NCBI GenBank assembly: GCA_029251505.1
Contig: JAQXDG010000135.1
Span: 1 to 32,481 of the forward strand
Reading direction: 5' to 3'
Length of the DNA stretch: 32,481 nt
Source: Glaciecola sp.
GTDB lineage: Bacteria > Pseudomonadota > Gammaproteobacteria > Enterobacterales > Alteromonadaceae
Shown piece after piece: positions 10,421 to 20,265 of this stretch (its first letter is position 1; each line of letters begins with the position of its first letter). The position numbers were made by a program, and so were the translations under genes. The notes beneath the pieces are model-generated. The model ran no database searches, was not told the origin of the DNA, and saw only the letters and a list, made by a program, of their open reading frames with translations.

Positions 10421-10466
10421 AAAGGGGGTCAGATCCAAATTAATTAAATCGGATCTGACCCCCTTT
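10421..10466. terminator. REP-type palindrome acting as bidirectional terminator
   Basis: AAAGGGGGTCAGATCC (10421-10436) and GGATCTGACCCCCTTT (10451-10466) form a perfect 16-bp stem with a 14-base AT loop. On the minus strand it ends in a run of seven T, a strong terminator for der. On the plus strand it ends in CCCCCTTTATTTT, serving the lipoprotein operon. The stem carries GGGTCAGATCC, the same core as the transposase ends at 7817 and 8634, so it is a REP or paired-REP unit placed between two converging genes. Confidence 0.9.
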
Positions 10467-10479
10467 ATTTTGAGTCGAA

Positions 10480-11925
10480 TTATTTCTTTTTATGCATCGA
10501 CATCAAGCGTTTGCGCTGACGTTGCTGTGATAACGATAACGTATTTTTCTTACCTTCAAATGGATTAGACCCACCTTTAAATTCAATTTTAATCGGCGTA
10601 CCCATCACTTTTAATGCTTTGCGATAGTAGTTCATTAAGTAGCGCTTGTATGAATCAGGTAAATCTTCAACTTGGTTACCGTGGATCACAATCACAGGCG
10701 GATTATAGCCCCCAGCATGCGCATACTTCATCTTAACGCGACGAGAACGAATCAATGGTGGATTATGGTCTGCTTGTGCCATTTCCATAATACGTGTCAA
10801 CATAGAGGTGTTAATGCGTCGTGTAGCTGATGCATAGGCTTCTTGCACCGATTCAAACAAGTGACCAACACCCGTGCCGTGCAACGCTGAAATAAAGTGC
10901 AAGCGAGCAAAATCGACAAATCCTAAACGACGATCTAATTCACGTTTTATATCTTCTTTGACATGACTTTCAAGACCATCCCATTTGTTGACGGAAATAA
11001 CTAATGAACGCCCTGCGTTCAATACAAAGCCAAGTAAACTTAGATCTTGATCAGTTATCCCTTCACGTGCATCGATAACCAACAACACAACATTGGCTTC
11101 TTCAATGGCTTGTAAGGTTTTAACAATAGAGAATTTCTCGATTGCCTCATTGATATTTTTGCGGCGACGAACACCAGCAGTATCAATTAAAATATATTCG
11201 CGACCATCACGTTCCATTGGAATGAAAATACTATCTCGAGTCGTACCCGGCTCATCAAACACCACAACCCGTTCTTCACCTAATATACGGTTAGTTAAGG
11301 TGGATTTACCTACATTCGGTTTACCAACAATAGCCAGTTTAATCGGTTGATTTTGTAACCATTCTAATTGCTTATCAGCATCGGCATCGTCATCGTTACG
11401 GACAGGCTCCACAGCAATCATATCTGGAAAATCGGCTTCGAGCGGCTCCAGAGTCAAATCTAACAACTGCGCAATACCACGACCATGTGCTGCCGCAATC
11501 TGTTGTACGTCGCCCATACCCAACGTATAAAAATCGGCACTTTCACTATCGCCATCTATGCCATCGACTTTGTTAGCAACGACGTACACGGTTTTTTGTT
11601 GTTTACGTAAGTACTCAGCAATGCCACGATCCGCAGCAGTCAATCCGGCGCGCGCATCCACCAAGAAAATCACCACATCGGCTTCATCAACCGCTAATAG
11701 GGATTGGTTTGCCATTTCAGCATCAATACCAGCTTCATCACCAGTAATACCACCAGTATCAATGACGATAAACTGGCGCTCTTCAAATTTAGCAGTACCG
11801 TATTTACGATCTCGTGTGAGGCCTGGAAAATCAGCGACGAGTGCATCTCGAGAGTTCGTTAAACGATTAAATAATGTAGACTTACCTACATTTGGACGAC
11901 CCACAAGGGCCAAGACCGGAAGCAT
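10480..11925 (-). CDS. der: Ribosome assembly GTPase Der (EngA)
   Basis: An essential double-domain GTPase that assists maturation of the 50S ribosomal subunit. The 481 residues (E. coli has 490) contain two G domains in tandem. The first has GRPNVGKS at 9-16, DTGG and NKVD; the second has GKPNVGKST near 206, DTAG and NKWD. An acidic linker ([13 protein letters not shown]) joins them. A C-terminal KH-like domain follows, with [20 protein letters not shown] and a basic tail [13 protein letters not shown]. It is the last gene of the block yfgM-bamB-der, 32 bases after bamB, and ends before the REP-like terminator. The sequence is ordinary throughout. Confidence 0.98.
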   Translation of the reverse strand: MLPVLALVGRPNVGKSTLFNRLTNSRDALVADFPGLTRDRKYGTAKFEERQFIVIDTGGITGDEAGIDAEMANQSLLAVDEADVVIFLVDARAGLTAADRGIAEYLRKQQKTVYVVANKVDGIDGDSESADFYTLGMGDVQQIAAAHGRGIAQLLDLTLEPLEADFPDMIAVEPVRNDDDADADKQLEWLQNQPIKLAIVGKPNVGKSTLTNRILGEERVVVFDEPGTTRDSIFIPMERDGREYILIDTAGVRRRKNINEAIEKFSIVKTLQAIEEANVVLLVIDAREGITDQDLSLLGFVLNAGRSLVISVNKWDGLESHVKEDIKRELDRRLGFVDFARLHFISALHGTGVGHLFESVQEAYASATRRINTSMLTRIMEMAQADHNPPLIRSRRVKMKYAHAGGYNPPVIVIHGNQVEDLPDSYKRYLMNYYRKALKVMGTPIKIEFKGGSNPFEGKKNTLSLSQQRQRKRLMSMHKKK

Positions 11926-11957
11926 GGTGTTACCTTAATAAAGTAATTTGCGCGGAG

Positions 11958-13163
11958 TTATTCAGTACCCAGCGCAAATAAAGTACCTTGAGCATTTTGC
12001 ATAAACAAAGTGTTGTTTGTAACGACGCCTGGCGCATAAAAACGCTTATCCTTGTCATTACCTAATTTAAGTCTCGCGGCGAGTGTACCATCAGTTGGGT
12101 CAATTAAATGCACCGAACCAAAGTTATCCCCTATCGCGATAAAGCCATTAAAGAGTACCGCAGATGTAATATCTCGGCCTTTAAATGTTGATTGTGACCA
12201 CATTTCTACGCCGTTACGCACATCTAACGCGAACACATTGCCAGATACATCTGAGACAATAATGCGATTACCCGCAATCGCTAAATTACGGTAACTCGCG
12301 TATTCACGTTTCCAAATCACGCGACCTGTACGTAATTCAATGGCCGTTAATGCGCCATTAAATGACACAATATATACGTTCGCGCCGACTATAACCGGCT
12401 GTGTGTCAACATCAATAATACGTTCTAGCTCGGTTGCTCCTGAAGGAGTTGTCACTGTGGCTTCCCACGCAACTAAACCTGAATCAGCGATATTAACTTG
12501 TAATTTGCCCGCAGCAGTACCAACTAATACGCCCCCATTTGCGACTAGCGGAGCAGAAGTGCCACGCAACGACAACGGCGGAACATCAGATTCATGGATC
12601 CACGTTTGGTTACCGGTCACCAAATCATACGCAATTAAGCGTCCAGCTGTTGTATTGACTACAATCATGCCATCACCAATTGATGGGGTTGCAATGATCT
12701 CACCAGGAACCTTGATATCAAAATCAATAGCTCCCGTCTCTTGATTTAAGCCAAGTAAACGGCCATCCTCAGAACCAACATAAACATGCTCAGCACTAAC
12801 GGCTAATCCACCAGCAAGCTTCGCTGAGGTACCAGCTGAAAAGAAACTTCCGCCAGTATTGATACGTTGTTGCCAGATTTTTTCGCCCGATAAATTGTAG
12901 GCAACGACTAGACCTTGCCTATCCGCAGCAAATACCTTGTCGCCAGACACTTGTGGTTGTAAGCGAGAAAAGTAGTCGCCAATACCCTTACCGACTTCAC
13001 GCTCCCATAGCACATTCAAATTGACTTTATTTTCAATCGGCGCAAGGTTACGAATTTCAACCACTTCGTCATCTTCAAACCAATCGGTGACACTTTCACA
13101 ACCAGAGAGCATCATTAGACACAAGAGCGCGCTGAGTAATTTGGACCGTAAAGCAAACATCAT
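11958..13163 (-). CDS. bamB: Outer membrane protein assembly factor BamB
   Basis: Lipoprotein of the BAM complex that inserts beta-barrel proteins into the outer membrane; BamB binds BamA. The 401 residues (E. coli has 392) start with a lipoprotein signal ending LMMLSGC, giving Cys22. The mature protein is an eight-bladed propeller built from PQQ-like repeats, seen in recurrent segments such as VYVGSEDGRLLGLNQETG, IVVNTTAGRLIAYDLVTG and IIVSDVSGNVFALDVRNG. It starts three bases after the yfgM stop, so the two are tightly coupled. The neighbours yfgM, hisS and der match the conserved gammaproteobacterial order. Confidence 0.97.
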   Translation of the reverse strand: MMFALRSKLLSALLCLMMLSGCESVTDWFEDDEVVEIRNLAPIENKVNLNVLWEREVGKGIGDYFSRLQPQVSGDKVFAADRQGLVVAYNLSGEKIWQQRINTGGSFFSAGTSAKLAGGLAVSAEHVYVGSEDGRLLGLNQETGAIDFDIKVPGEIIATPSIGDGMIVVNTTAGRLIAYDLVTGNQTWIHESDVPPLSLRGTSAPLVANGGVLVGTAAGKLQVNIADSGLVAWEATVTTPSGATELERIIDVDTQPVIVGANVYIVSFNGALTAIELRTGRVIWKREYASYRNLAIAGNRIIVSDVSGNVFALDVRNGVEMWSQSTFKGRDITSAVLFNGFIAIGDNFGSVHLIDPTDGTLAARLKLGNDKDKRFYAPGVVTNNTLFMQNAQGTLFALGTE

Positions 13164-13166
13164 AAA

Positions 13167-13805
13167 TTAGTTTCCAGTCGAGTTAGCAGCACTGTCAATC
13201 AGCGCTGGAATATTATCTAATCGAATTTGTACTGAACGGTCTTCTTTCGCCGCGATAGAAGCCGTATAGGCATTCTGTGCTTGTGCAAAATCCCCCTGAG
13301 CGACCAATATATCACCACGTAATGCTTCTTTTTCAGCAGTATAGGCCGTATTTTCAACTTTCGCTAAACTGGCTAATGCCGCGCTGTAATCTAAAGTAGC
13401 AAACTGCACACGCGCTAAACGTAGATTAGCAACCGTCAACAAAATGGGATCTGTCGTTAACGTTGAAACTTGCTGCAAGTGTGCGACCGCAGTAACAAAA
13501 TCACCTTTTTCAACTGCCGTTTGCGCAGCAATAAAGCCCGCTAATGGCGCGTAACCAGTGGTACCTTGAGCAGTAATAAATGCCTTGGCATTATCAATGG
13601 CGTTATCTTCTGATAATGACGTTACTAAGGTTTGATATTGCGCAGACGCCGTTTCTTTGGCTGCGACTTGAGTGTCGTTATAGTAACGCCAGCTCCATAA
13701 GCCACCTAAACCTAATACGGCGCCAATCACGATGGCACTGCCGTTCTCTTTCCAAAACTTTTTAATCGCTTCGACTTGTTGTTCTTCTGTTGCGAACTGT
13801 TCCAT
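13167..13805 (-). CDS. yfgM: YfgM family protein, SecYEG ancillary subunit
   Basis: An inner-membrane protein with a large periplasmic TPR-like domain. In E. coli YfgM associates with PpiD and the SecYEG translocon and affects periplasmic chaperone handover. The 212 residues (E. coli has 206) begin with MEQFATEEQQVEAIKKFWKE, the family signature, followed by one membrane segment at about residues 23-42 (IVIGAVLGLGGLWSWRYY). The periplasmic part has helical repeats such as APLAGFIAAQTAVEKGDF and LRGDILVAQGDFAQAQNAY. It lies between hisS (42 bases upstream) and bamB (three bases downstream), linking secretion with outer-membrane assembly. Confidence 0.93.
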   Translation of the reverse strand: MEQFATEEQQVEAIKKFWKENGSAIVIGAVLGLGGLWSWRYYNDTQVAAKETASAQYQTLVTSLSEDNAIDNAKAFITAQGTTGYAPLAGFIAAQTAVEKGDFVTAVAHLQQVSTLTTDPILLTVANLRLARVQFATLDYSAALASLAKVENTAYTAEKEALRGDILVAQGDFAQAQNAYTASIAAKEDRSVQIRLDNIPALIDSAANSTGN

Positions 13806-13825
13806 GGATATTCCTACTTCTTTAG

Positions 13826-13843
13826 CGGTATTAATGAATACCG
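13826..13843. other. Small hairpin between hisS and yfgM
   Basis: CGGTATT (13826-13832) and AATACCG (13837-13843) form a 7-bp stem with a four-base loop, in the 42-base gap after hisS. No U-tract follows on either strand, so it is more likely a processing or stability element than a terminator, or it may be chance. Confidence 0.35.
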
Positions 13844-13847
13844 TCGA

Positions 13848-15125
13848 TTAAGGGTTAAAAAATGTATTGAGCACGGTGCTCAACGCTGACAATGCCACTG
13901 TCACTTGCTCGGCCTCGCCACCTAAATATTTGACTGTCACTTGTTGTTGTTGGACTTCATCTGTACCAATCAACAATGCCACTTTTGCTTGCGCCGTGTC
14001 AGCTCGTTTTAATTGTTTTTTCATATTCCCGCCACCACAATGCATTTGCACGCGTAAACGAGTCTCGTCTCTTAGTCGTTCTGCTGTCGTCTGTGCATAT
14101 AATAACGCATCTTCACTCAAAGCGGTAATATAGACATCAACCGGTGCTGGAACGGCATCCGTAAGTGATAATTCTGTTAGCATTAATACCAAACGCTCAA
14201 GTCCTAATGCAAAGCCAACCGCTGGTGCTGTTTTACCACCCAACTGCTCGACTAATCCATCATAACGACCGCCGGCACAAATTGTCCCTTGCGCACCTAA
14301 TGTATCAGTAACCCACTCGAATACCGTGGCATTGTAATAATCCAATCCACGCACTAATTTGGGATTAACTCGGTATGAGATACCTAAGTGGTCTAATCGT
14401 TCACATAATTGTGCAAAATGTTTAGCACTTTCAGGATCTAAATGATCTTGTAACTTAGGCGCATTTTCTAATAACGCTTGGACATCTTGATTTTTTGAAT
14501 CTAAAACACGTAAAGGATTGGTGTGCATGCGACGTTTGGAATCTTCATCCAACTGTGCTTCATGCTCAATTAAAAAAGCAATCAACTTAGTTTTGTAATC
14601 CGCACGAGCCGCATTCGAGCCTAATGAATTCACTTCTAACGTGACATGCTCACTAATCCCAAATGCTTTCCATAAACGCGCACTTAAGCTAATCACTTCA
14701 GCATCAATATCCGGCCCAGCTAAACCATAAGTTTCGACACCAAATTGGTGGAACTGACGATAACGACCTTTTTGTGGACGTTCATGACGGAACATCGGTC
14801 CCATGTACCACAAACGCTGCTGTTGGTTATAAATTAACCCATGTTGATTGCCTGCGCGAACGGCACTGGCTGTTCCTTCCGGACGCAAAGTCAACGAGTC
14901 ACCATTGCGATCGGCGAAGGTATACATTTCTTTTTCGACAATATCCGTGACTTCACCTATCGAACGTTTGAACAATTCGGTGCTTTCAACGATCGGCATA
15001 CGGATCTCTTGATAGCCGTACTGCGCGACTGTCGTGCGTAAAATATCCTCAACGTATTGCCAAATACCTGTTTGTTCAGGTAAACAATCGTTCATGCCGC
15101 GAATTGCTTGAATGGTTTTTGCCAC
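13848..15125 (-). CDS. hisS: Histidyl-tRNA synthetase
   Basis: Charges tRNA-His with histidine. It is a class II synthetase of 425 residues (E. coli has 424). It begins [13 protein letters not shown] and shows the class II motifs: motif 2 [21 protein letters not shown] and motif 3 in [11 protein letters not shown]. The histidine-specific blocks [15 protein letters not shown] and AGGRYDGL are also present. The C-terminal anticodon-binding domain contains [15 protein letters not shown]. The start codon is GTG at 15125, read from the conserved [13 protein letters not shown]-terminus. It lies 116 bases after ispG, with a GC-rich hairpin in the gap, and 42 bases before yfgM. Confidence 0.98.
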   Translation of the reverse strand: MAKTIQAIRGMNDCLPEQTGIWQYVEDILRTTVAQYGYQEIRMPIVESTELFKRSIGEVTDIVEKEMYTFADRNGDSLTLRPEGTASAVRAGNQHGLIYNQQQRLWYMGPMFRHERPQKGRYRQFHQFGVETYGLAGPDIDAEVISLSARLWKAFGISEHVTLEVNSLGSNAARADYKTKLIAFLIEHEAQLDEDSKRRMHTNPLRVLDSKNQDVQALLENAPKLQDHLDPESAKHFAQLCERLDHLGISYRVNPKLVRGLDYYNATVFEWVTDTLGAQGTICAGGRYDGLVEQLGGKTAPAVGFALGLERLVLMLTELSLTDAVPAPVDVYITALSEDALLYAQTTAERLRDETRLRVQMHCGGGNMKKQLKRADTAQAKVALLIGTDEVQQQQVTVKYLGGEAEQVTVALSALSTVLNTFFNP

Positions 15126-15190
15126 AGAAATGTCTCACTCTCAAATTCAAAGTTCGCACCCAAAATCGCTAAATTCTAAGCACAAATAAC

Positions 15191-15214
15191 AAAGCCCCAT
15201 ATTATAGGGGCTTT
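15191..15214. other. Hairpin between ispG and hisS
   Basis: AAAGCCCC (15191-15198) and GGGGCTTT (15207-15214) form a perfect 8-bp stem with an AT loop. On the minus strand it is followed by GTTATTTG, and on the plus strand by ATGTTGG, so the U-tract is poor. It may be a weak terminator or attenuator ahead of hisS, or a stabilising 3' end for ispG mRNA. Confidence 0.5.
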
Positions 15215-15241
15215 ATGTTGGTTCGTATAGTCAATAAATTA

Positions 15242-16363
15242 TCAAGAATCGACTTCTTGGATTGCAATGCGTTTTTGTGGATCTAATTGCGCAGCTTTCG
15301 CTCTGATCTTTTGTTCTAACTGATTAACTAAATCATCATTCGACAAGCGTTCACGCTGACGTTTACCATTTAAGTAAAAGCCACTCATATTACGTGCGCC
15401 GGTTAAGCCTAAATCAGAGATTTCTGCCTCACCTGGACCATTCACCACACACCCGATAATAGACACGTCCATGGGTGTTAAAATATCTTCTACACGCTGC
15501 TCTAAGGCATTGACGGTACTGATCACATCAAATTCTTGGCGAGAACAACTCGGACATGCGATAAAGTTAATCCCACGCGAACGAATACGTAATGATTTAA
15601 GAATATCAAAGCCTACTTTGATTTCTTCAATCGGGTCTGCAGCCAAAGACACGCGCAAAGTATCGCCGATACCTTCGGCTAACAACATGCCTAAGCCGAC
15701 CGCGCTTTTTACGGAACCTGCACGCATTCCGCCAGCTTCAGTGATCCCTAAATGCAGCGGTTGCACAATTTGTTTCGCCAGTTCACGATATGCACCAACC
15801 GCCAAAAATACATCGGATGCTTTGACTGAAACTTTAAACTGGTCGAAATTTAATTTATCTAAAATATCAACATGGCGCATAGCTGATTCAACGAGTGCCA
15901 TCGACGTCGGTTCACCATATTTTTCTTGTAAGTCTTTTTCTAACGAACCGCCATTGACACCAATGCGGATCGGAATATTCTTATCTCTGGCACAATCAAC
16001 AACGGCGCGGACACGGTCCATACTGCCAATATTACCAGGATTGATGCGTAAACAATCAACCCCATATTCAGCCACTTTTAAGGCTATACGATAATCAAAA
16101 TGAATATCCGCAATTAACGGCACACTGACTTGTTGTTTAATGAGTTTAAATGCTTCAGCAGCTTCCATCGTCGGCACTGATACGCGCACAATTTCGCCAC
16201 CCACAGCAACGATACGATTAATCTGTGCAACAGTTGCTGCTACATCGGTAGTCGGGGTATTGGTCATCGACTGCACGGCAATTGGCGCACCATCACCAAT
16301 CGGGACATTCCCGACATTAATGCGGATAGACTTACGACGAGTAATAGGTGAATCAGCAAACAT
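15242..16363 (-). CDS. ispG: 4-hydroxy-3-methylbut-2-enyl diphosphate synthase (flavodoxin)
   Basis: Converts methylerythritol cyclodiphosphate to HMBPP, the penultimate step of the MEP isoprenoid pathway, using a 4Fe-4S cluster. The 373 residues match the E. coli size of 372. The TIM barrel domain starts with [22 protein letters not shown] and contains [10 protein letters not shown] and LRINPGNIG. The cluster ligands are two cysteines in [10 protein letters not shown] and one in [14 protein letters not shown], where a conserved glutamate follows. It starts five bases after the rodZ stop, as in most gammaproteobacteria, so the two are cotranscribed. The enzyme depends on Fe-S assembly, and the ISC operon lies in this same window. 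Confidence 0.98.
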   Translation of the reverse strand: MFADSPITRRKSIRINVGNVPIGDGAPIAVQSMTNTPTTDVAATVAQINRIVAVGGEIVRVSVPTMEAAEAFKLIKQQVSVPLIADIHFDYRIALKVAEYGVDCLRINPGNIGSMDRVRAVVDCARDKNIPIRIGVNGGSLEKDLQEKYGEPTSMALVESAMRHVDILDKLNFDQFKVSVKASDVFLAVGAYRELAKQIVQPLHLGITEAGGMRAGSVKSAVGLGMLLAEGIGDTLRVSLAADPIEEIKVGFDILKSLRIRSRGINFIACPSCSRQEFDVISTVNALEQRVEDILTPMDVSIIGCVVNGPGEAEISDLGLTGARNMSGFYLNGKRQRERLSNDDLVNQLEQKIRAKAAQLDPQKRIAIQEVDS

Positions 16364-16368
16364 AACGA

Positions 16369-17439
16369 TTAATCCTGTAGCGGTAACACAAACCGACCCG
16401 TTCGGTCTGAAGGTAAAAAAGATATATCAATCGGTTCACCATCGTACTGTACATTCACAGAACCTGGGGCGCCTAATATCACTGAAAATGGCGCTTGCCC
16501 AACTACAGGCATGACACGACCGGCTTTTTTAACACCATAAGCAATATCATTGCCGGTCGCATCAGTAATTTTAATCCAGCAATCGCCAGAAAAACTAAAG
16601 ATCAATTCAACCAACTCGTTACTATCTTGCATCGACTCGTTGTCATCGGCAAACAAACGTAACTCTGACTCTACATCCGGTTCATTATTTTCTAATACTG
16701 TTAATACCTGATCGATATTTTCTGGATTGGTGTTTGGAATAAAATCAGGGATCGCCGCTGTTGTCTCGTCCGCAAGTTCAGCTTGTTCATATGGAGCAAG
16801 ATCCGAGCCCGTCTCCATGTCAACTTCAGCATCAACTTCAGCATCAACTTCAGGATCAACTTCAGGATCAACTTCAGTTGCATTTGTAAGATCCGTTAAT
16901 TCAGAGTCAATCTCGACAGCATTAAGCGTAAAAGAATCGTCCTCAATGGCATCAAAAATAGGTGTTTGCAACGACTCAGAGACTGATTGCTCTGCCTCCG
17001 GCACATTGCTTTTTGCTGCAAAAAACGGTTCAGATTGATGCTGAACCCACCACAAAATACTCAATAAAATGACCAATGCAATGATACTGTAGGTCACTAT
17101 CATCCACCGTGAATCATTATGTTCTCGAGAGACTTTACGTGAAAAACTTTGCATTTTTTTAGGTGTGAGATCATCACTTATATGCAGCTCATTGAATAAC
17201 TGAATAATATGATTTTCATTTAATCCCAGCAGCTTTGCATAAGAGCGCACATAGCCTTTGGTAAATGTTAATGAAATCGTAGAAAGGACTTCATCACGTT
17301 CTAGCGCCTCAATAATGCCAACTTTTAAACGTAATTTTTGAGCGATATCAGCAGCAGTAAAACCTTTTGCATTTCGAGCTTGTGAGAGTAATGAGCCCGG
17401 TGTATCAAACTGTGAATTTACTTCAGTGGAGTCTGTCAT
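16369..17439 (-). CDS. rodZ: Cytoskeletal protein RodZ
   Basis: Inner-membrane protein that links MreB filaments to the elongation machinery and maintains rod shape. The 356 residues compare with 337 in E. coli. An N-terminal helix-turn-helix domain that binds MreB lies at about 15-85 ([20 protein letters not shown]). A basic stretch ([16 protein letters not shown]) precedes one membrane segment at about 112-132. The periplasmic linker is highly acidic and contains a tandem EVDP/EVDA repeat at about 189-207, coded by a 12-bp DNA repeat. The C-terminal DUF4115 domain (about 275-356) begins [18 protein letters not shown]. It lies between pilW and ispG in the conserved order. Confidence 0.94.
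   Translation of the reverse strand: MTDSTEVNSQFDTPGSLLSQARNAKGFTAADIAQKLRLKVGIIEALERDEVLSTISLTFTKGYVRSYAKLLGLNENHIIQLFNELHISDDLTPKKMQSFSRKVSREHNDSRWMIVTYSIIALVILLSILWWVQHQSEPFFAAKSNVPEAEQSVSESLQTPIFDAIEDDSFTLNAVEIDSELTDLTNATEVDPEVDPEVDAEVDAEVDMETGSDLAPYEQAELADETTAAIPDFIPNTNPENIDQVLTVLENNEPDVESELRLFADDNESMQDSNELVELIFSFSGDCWIKITDATGNDIAYGVKKAGRVMPVVGQAPFSVILGAPGSVNVQYDGEPIDISFLPSDRTGRFVLPLQD
16820..16877. repeat. 12-bp tandem repeat inside rodZ
   Basis: Five consecutive copies of TCAACTTCAGSA (S is C or G) start at 16820, 16832, 16844, 16856 and 16868; the last is partial. The period of 12 keeps the frame and encodes alternating EVDP and EVDA tetrapeptides in the periplasmic linker. The near-identity of the copies points to recent slippage expansion. 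Confidence 0.9.
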
Positions 17440-17485
17440 AATCCGTTAGGTTTCCTTCCAAAATGACAAGCTAGGTGGTGATGGT

Positions 17486-18475
17486 TCAATTGTAACCAAC
17501 AATGAGTTTAATACCAACGGGTAAGCTATCAGTTTGTGAAATATTATTCCACGTCATAATATCAAAAACCGAAATATTGTACTGGCGCGATAATCGATAC
17601 AAGGTTTCCCCTGCTTTTAAGGTATGAGTTACTGGGTTAGACATTGCCGCTGAGGATGTGTCTGTCAGCGTATTTGTTGTCTGCCGAATTGCTTGTGTTT
17701 GTTTTTTTACTTGCAGTATATATTCATCGAGTTTAGTTTGAGCTTGAAGCGTATTGGGGTGAGATGGATAACGCGATTTAAGGACATTTAACCAGCCACG
17801 TGCTTTTTCTTCGTCACCTTGCGACAAGCCTACATCAAAGCTTAAATACATGGAATCAGGGTTAGGTCCAACGACACGTTCATAGCTTTTTATCGTCATG
17901 AGTGCCTTATCATGTTCATTTTGAGAAGCATAAAGTTCAGCTAACAAATATAAACTATTTTGACGTGTAGGTTCAAAATTTAACGCTTTGTTGAGGTATT
18001 CAATCGCAGCAAATATATCCCCTTGAACTTGGCTACAGATTGCTAAATTTTCATAAGTTTGGGCAGTGGATAAATAATTTTGATTATCAATGGCGATAAA
18101 GAAGTATTTTTTCGCTTGCTCATATTCCCCTTGAGTACATAAAAAAGCACCGTATGAATTAGCAATCTCTGGGTTTTCACTATCAAGGTTTAACGCGACT
18201 AAGTAACTTTCATTGGCTAATGCGTTTTCTCCTACCTTTTGGTAGTAATAAGCGATGCCATAATGAGCGCCAGCGAACCGTGGAGCAAAATCTAACGCTT
18301 TATCGATATTGAACTTAGCCTGCTGGAAGTTATTAGATTTTAGGTAGGTTAACCCTAGCGCTAAGCGATTTTTGGCAGCAGCGAGTGGATCAGGAATATT
18401 ATTACGCTCACTAACCGTGCTTGTACAAGCCGATAACAAGACCACTAGCACCACAGTGCTAAATACTTTCCACAT
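17486..18475 (-). CDS. pilW: Type IV pilus biogenesis lipoprotein PilW/PilF with C-terminal LysM
   Basis: Outer-membrane pilotin-type lipoprotein that supports assembly of the PilQ secretin and pilus stability. The signal peptide ends LLSAC, giving lipidated Cys17. TPR repeats cover about residues 30-235, for example ALGLTYLKSNNFQQAKFNIDKALDF written in segments, HYGIAYYYQKVGENALANES and NSYGAFLCTQGEYEQAKKYF. After a linker rich in Gln and Thr, residues 284-326 form a LysM peptidoglycan-binding domain (HTLKAGETLYRLSRQYNIS, then WNNI and LPVGIKLIV). At 329 residues it is longer than the roughly 250 of typical PilF/PilW. Its place between rlmN and rodZ matches the conserved pilW locus. The LysM could tether the complex to peptidoglycan; that is inference. 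Confidence 0.9.
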   Translation of the reverse strand: MWKVFSTVVLVVLLSACTSTVSERNNIPDPLAAAKNRLALGLTYLKSNNFQQAKFNIDKALDFAPRFAGAHYGIAYYYQKVGENALANESYLVALNLDSENPEIANSYGAFLCTQGEYEQAKKYFFIAIDNQNYLSTAQTYENLAICSQVQGDIFAAIEYLNKALNFEPTRQNSLYLLAELYASQNEHDKALMTIKSYERVVGPNPDSMYLSFDVGLSQGDEEKARGWLNVLKSRYPSHPNTLQAQTKLDEYILQVKKQTQAIRQTTNTLTDTSSAAMSNPVTHTLKAGETLYRLSRQYNISVFDIMTWNNISQTDSLPVGIKLIVGYN

Positions 18476-18509
18476 ATCTGTTCTACCTTTAACGAAAGCC
18501 GTTCGTAGC

Positions 18510-19679
18510 TTACTTTTTTTCTACTTTAACCGAAATCGGTTCACCTTTTAACTGTTTTTTTAACATACGCTTGGTGCGGTCAACAACGTCACCCACTAAT
18601 TGTCCACAAGCCGCATCAATATCATCTCCGCGGGTTTTTCGTACCATTACCGTATAGCCTTCACTCATCAGCACTTTAGAAAAACGGTCAATACGAGAAT
18701 TACTCGAACAGGTGTATGGCGAACCCGGATAAGGATTGAATGGGATCAAGTTAATCTTACACGGTGTGTCTTTTAGCACTTTCGCTAGTTCGTGTGCTTG
18801 ATCAGTACTATCATTGATGTTCGCTAGCATCACATACTCAACAGTCACTTTGCCCTGATTAGCTTTTGACTTGTCTAAGTACCGACGTACACCAGCCAAA
18901 AAAGTTTCAATATTATATTTTTTATTTACAGGGACAATTTCATTACGTAATTCATCATTTGGTGCGTGTAAAGAAATCGCTAATGCCACATCAATTTGGT
19001 CACCTAACATATCTAATGCAGGTACAACACCTGAGGTGGATAGTGTCACTCGGCGTTTGGATAAACCAAAAGCAAAATCATCCATCATCAGTTCCATCGC
19101 AGGAATAACGTTTTTAATGTTTAGCAATGGTTCGCCCATCCCCATCATAACTACATTCGTTATTGGTCGTTTTGACGTATCCTTTGACAAACCAATCGTT
19201 ATGGCTACGCGCCAAACTTGACCAATAATTTCACTGACTGATAGATTACGGTTAAAACCTTGTTGTCCAGTAGAGCAAAACGTACATTCCAACGCACAGC
19301 CAACTTGCGATGACACGCACAATGTAGCCCGGTCTGTTTCAGGGATCCACACCGCTTCCACTTCTTGCCCGCCTTCTAAGGTCAGTGCAAATTTGATGGT
19401 GCCATCTGTTGCATTTTTTTGATACGCAATTTCTGGTGCTTTAATTTCTGCAACGCGATTTAATTTATCTTTGAGTGTCTTATTGAGATTGGTCATATCA
19501 TCAATACTGCTGACGCCACGATGATAAATCCATTGCATCATTTGATCAGCACGGAATGGTTTTTCACCAATCGACGAAAAAAACTCACGCATACCCGAGC
19601 GGGTTAAATCCAACAAATTAACCTTTTTGATGGGCGTTACTTGTTCTTCTTGTTGAGGTATTTCCGAAACCGTTGTCAT
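18510..19679 (-). CDS. rlmN: Dual-specificity rRNA/tRNA adenine-C2 methyltransferase
   Basis: Radical SAM enzyme that methylates A2503 of 23S rRNA and A37 of some tRNAs. The 389 residues (E. coli has 384) contain the cluster motif CALECTFC with Cys128, Cys132 and Cys135, preceded by LCVSSQVG. The catalytic, transiently methylated cysteine is in [10 protein letters not shown] near the C-terminus. Other landmarks are [24 protein letters not shown] and [10 protein letters not shown]. It lies between ndk and pilW, the conserved order. A strong terminator for ndk separates it from upstream genes, so it probably has its own promoter in the 100-base gap, though none was clear. Confidence 0.98.
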   Translation of the reverse strand: MTTVSEIPQQEEQVTPIKKVNLLDLTRSGMREFFSSIGEKPFRADQMMQWIYHRGVSSIDDMTNLNKTLKDKLNRVAEIKAPEIAYQKNATDGTIKFALTLEGGQEVEAVWIPETDRATLCVSSQVGCALECTFCSTGQQGFNRNLSVSEIIGQVWRVAITIGLSKDTSKRPITNVVMMGMGEPLLNIKNVIPAMELMMDDFAFGLSKRRVTLSTSGVVPALDMLGDQIDVALAISLHAPNDELRNEIVPVNKKYNIETFLAGVRRYLDKSKANQGKVTVEYVMLANINDSTDQAHELAKVLKDTPCKINLIPFNPYPGSPYTCSSNSRIDRFSKVLMSEGYTVMVRKTRGDDIDAACGQLVGDVVDRTKRMLKKQLKGEPISVKVEKK

Positions 19680-19733
19680 TTTATTTTACCTAATCATTAC
19701 TAATGTTGACGCTTAACTTACTGCTACAAATGA

Positions 19734-19758
19734 AAAAGGGAGCTAGACGCTCCCTTTT
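19734..19758 (-). terminator. Intrinsic terminator after ndk
   Basis: AAAAGGGAGC (19734-19743) and GCTCCCTTTT (19749-19758) form a perfect 10-bp stem with a five-base loop. On the minus strand the stem runs into TTTTTCATTT, a good U-tract. It lies 21 bases past the ndk stop and ends ndk transcription before rlmN. Confidence 0.88.
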
Positions 19759-19779
19759 ATCTAACATGTTACTGAGTGC

Positions 19780-20211
19780 TTAGCGAGTGCGTGGGCAAAC
19801 TTCTTCGTCAGAGAAGAAATAAGCGATTTCACGAGCCGCTGATTCAGGTGCATCAGAACCATGAACCGCGTTCTCATCAATTGAATCAGCATAGTCAGCA
19901 CGTAATGTACCGGCAGCAGCGTCAGCAGGGTTAGTTGCACCCATGATTTCGCGATTTTTAACAACCGCGTTTTCGCCTTCAAGTACTTGAACCATTACAG
20001 GGCCAGACGTCATGAACGATACTAATGCACCGAAGAAAGGACGTTCTTTATGTTCGCCATAAAAACCTTCCGCTTGTTCTTTGCTTAAATGTACCATTTT
20101 AGATGCAACAATGCGTAAGCCAGCTGATTCGAAACGGTTGTAAATTGCACCAATAACGTTTTTAGCTACTGCGTCAGGTTTGATTATAGAGAAAGTTCTT
20201 TCCAATGCCAT
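19780..20211 (-). CDS. ndk: Nucleoside diphosphate kinase
   Basis: Transfers the gamma phosphate between nucleoside triphosphates and diphosphates through a phosphohistidine. The 143 residues match the E. coli family length. The start ATG at 20211 ([15 protein letters not shown]) is chosen because GGAG lies six bases upstream and it gives the conserved N-terminus; an in-frame TTG four codons earlier overlaps that ribosome binding site. The active-site His117 is in [12 protein letters not shown]. The substrate loop ERPFFGALV and the nucleotide segment [17 protein letters not shown] are present. It sits after fdx, with its own likely promoter, and is followed by a strong terminator. Confidence 0.98.
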   Translation of the reverse strand: MALERTFSIIKPDAVAKNVIGAIYNRFESAGLRIVASKMVHLSKEQAEGFYGEHKERPFFGALVSFMTSGPVMVQVLEGENAVVKNREIMGATNPADAAAGTLRADYADSIDENAVHGSDAPESAAREIAYFFSDEEVCPRTR

Positions 20212-20259
20212 GATGGGCTCCAATATTATAAGTTTGTGTCGTTAGACTAATTTTGCGTG

Positions 20260-20265
20260 ATTATA
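20260..20265 (-). promoter_or_regulatory. Candidate -10 of the ndk promoter
   Basis: A perfect TATAAT on the minus strand, 48 bases before the ndk ATG, in the 97-base gap after fdx. Upstream TTTTGC/TTGCTA sequences give no good -35 at normal spacing. A second TATAAT lies nearer the start codon but is too close to the ribosome binding site to be useful. Confidence 0.4.

Noticed and set aside
13867-14133. Plus-strand open frame antisense to hisS
   Set aside because: It lies within the conserved anticodon-binding region of hisS, and its cysteine-rich translation is an artefact of the reverse strand.
15471-16094. A 207-codon open frame on the plus strand
   Set aside because: It lies antisense within ispG, whose conserved residues and Fe-S motifs are clear. 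The translation is low complexity, resembles no family, and has no ribosome binding site support.
16820-16877. Possible CRISPR or regulatory repeat array
   Set aside because: The units are 12 bases, have no spacers and are in frame inside rodZ, so this is a coding tandem repeat.
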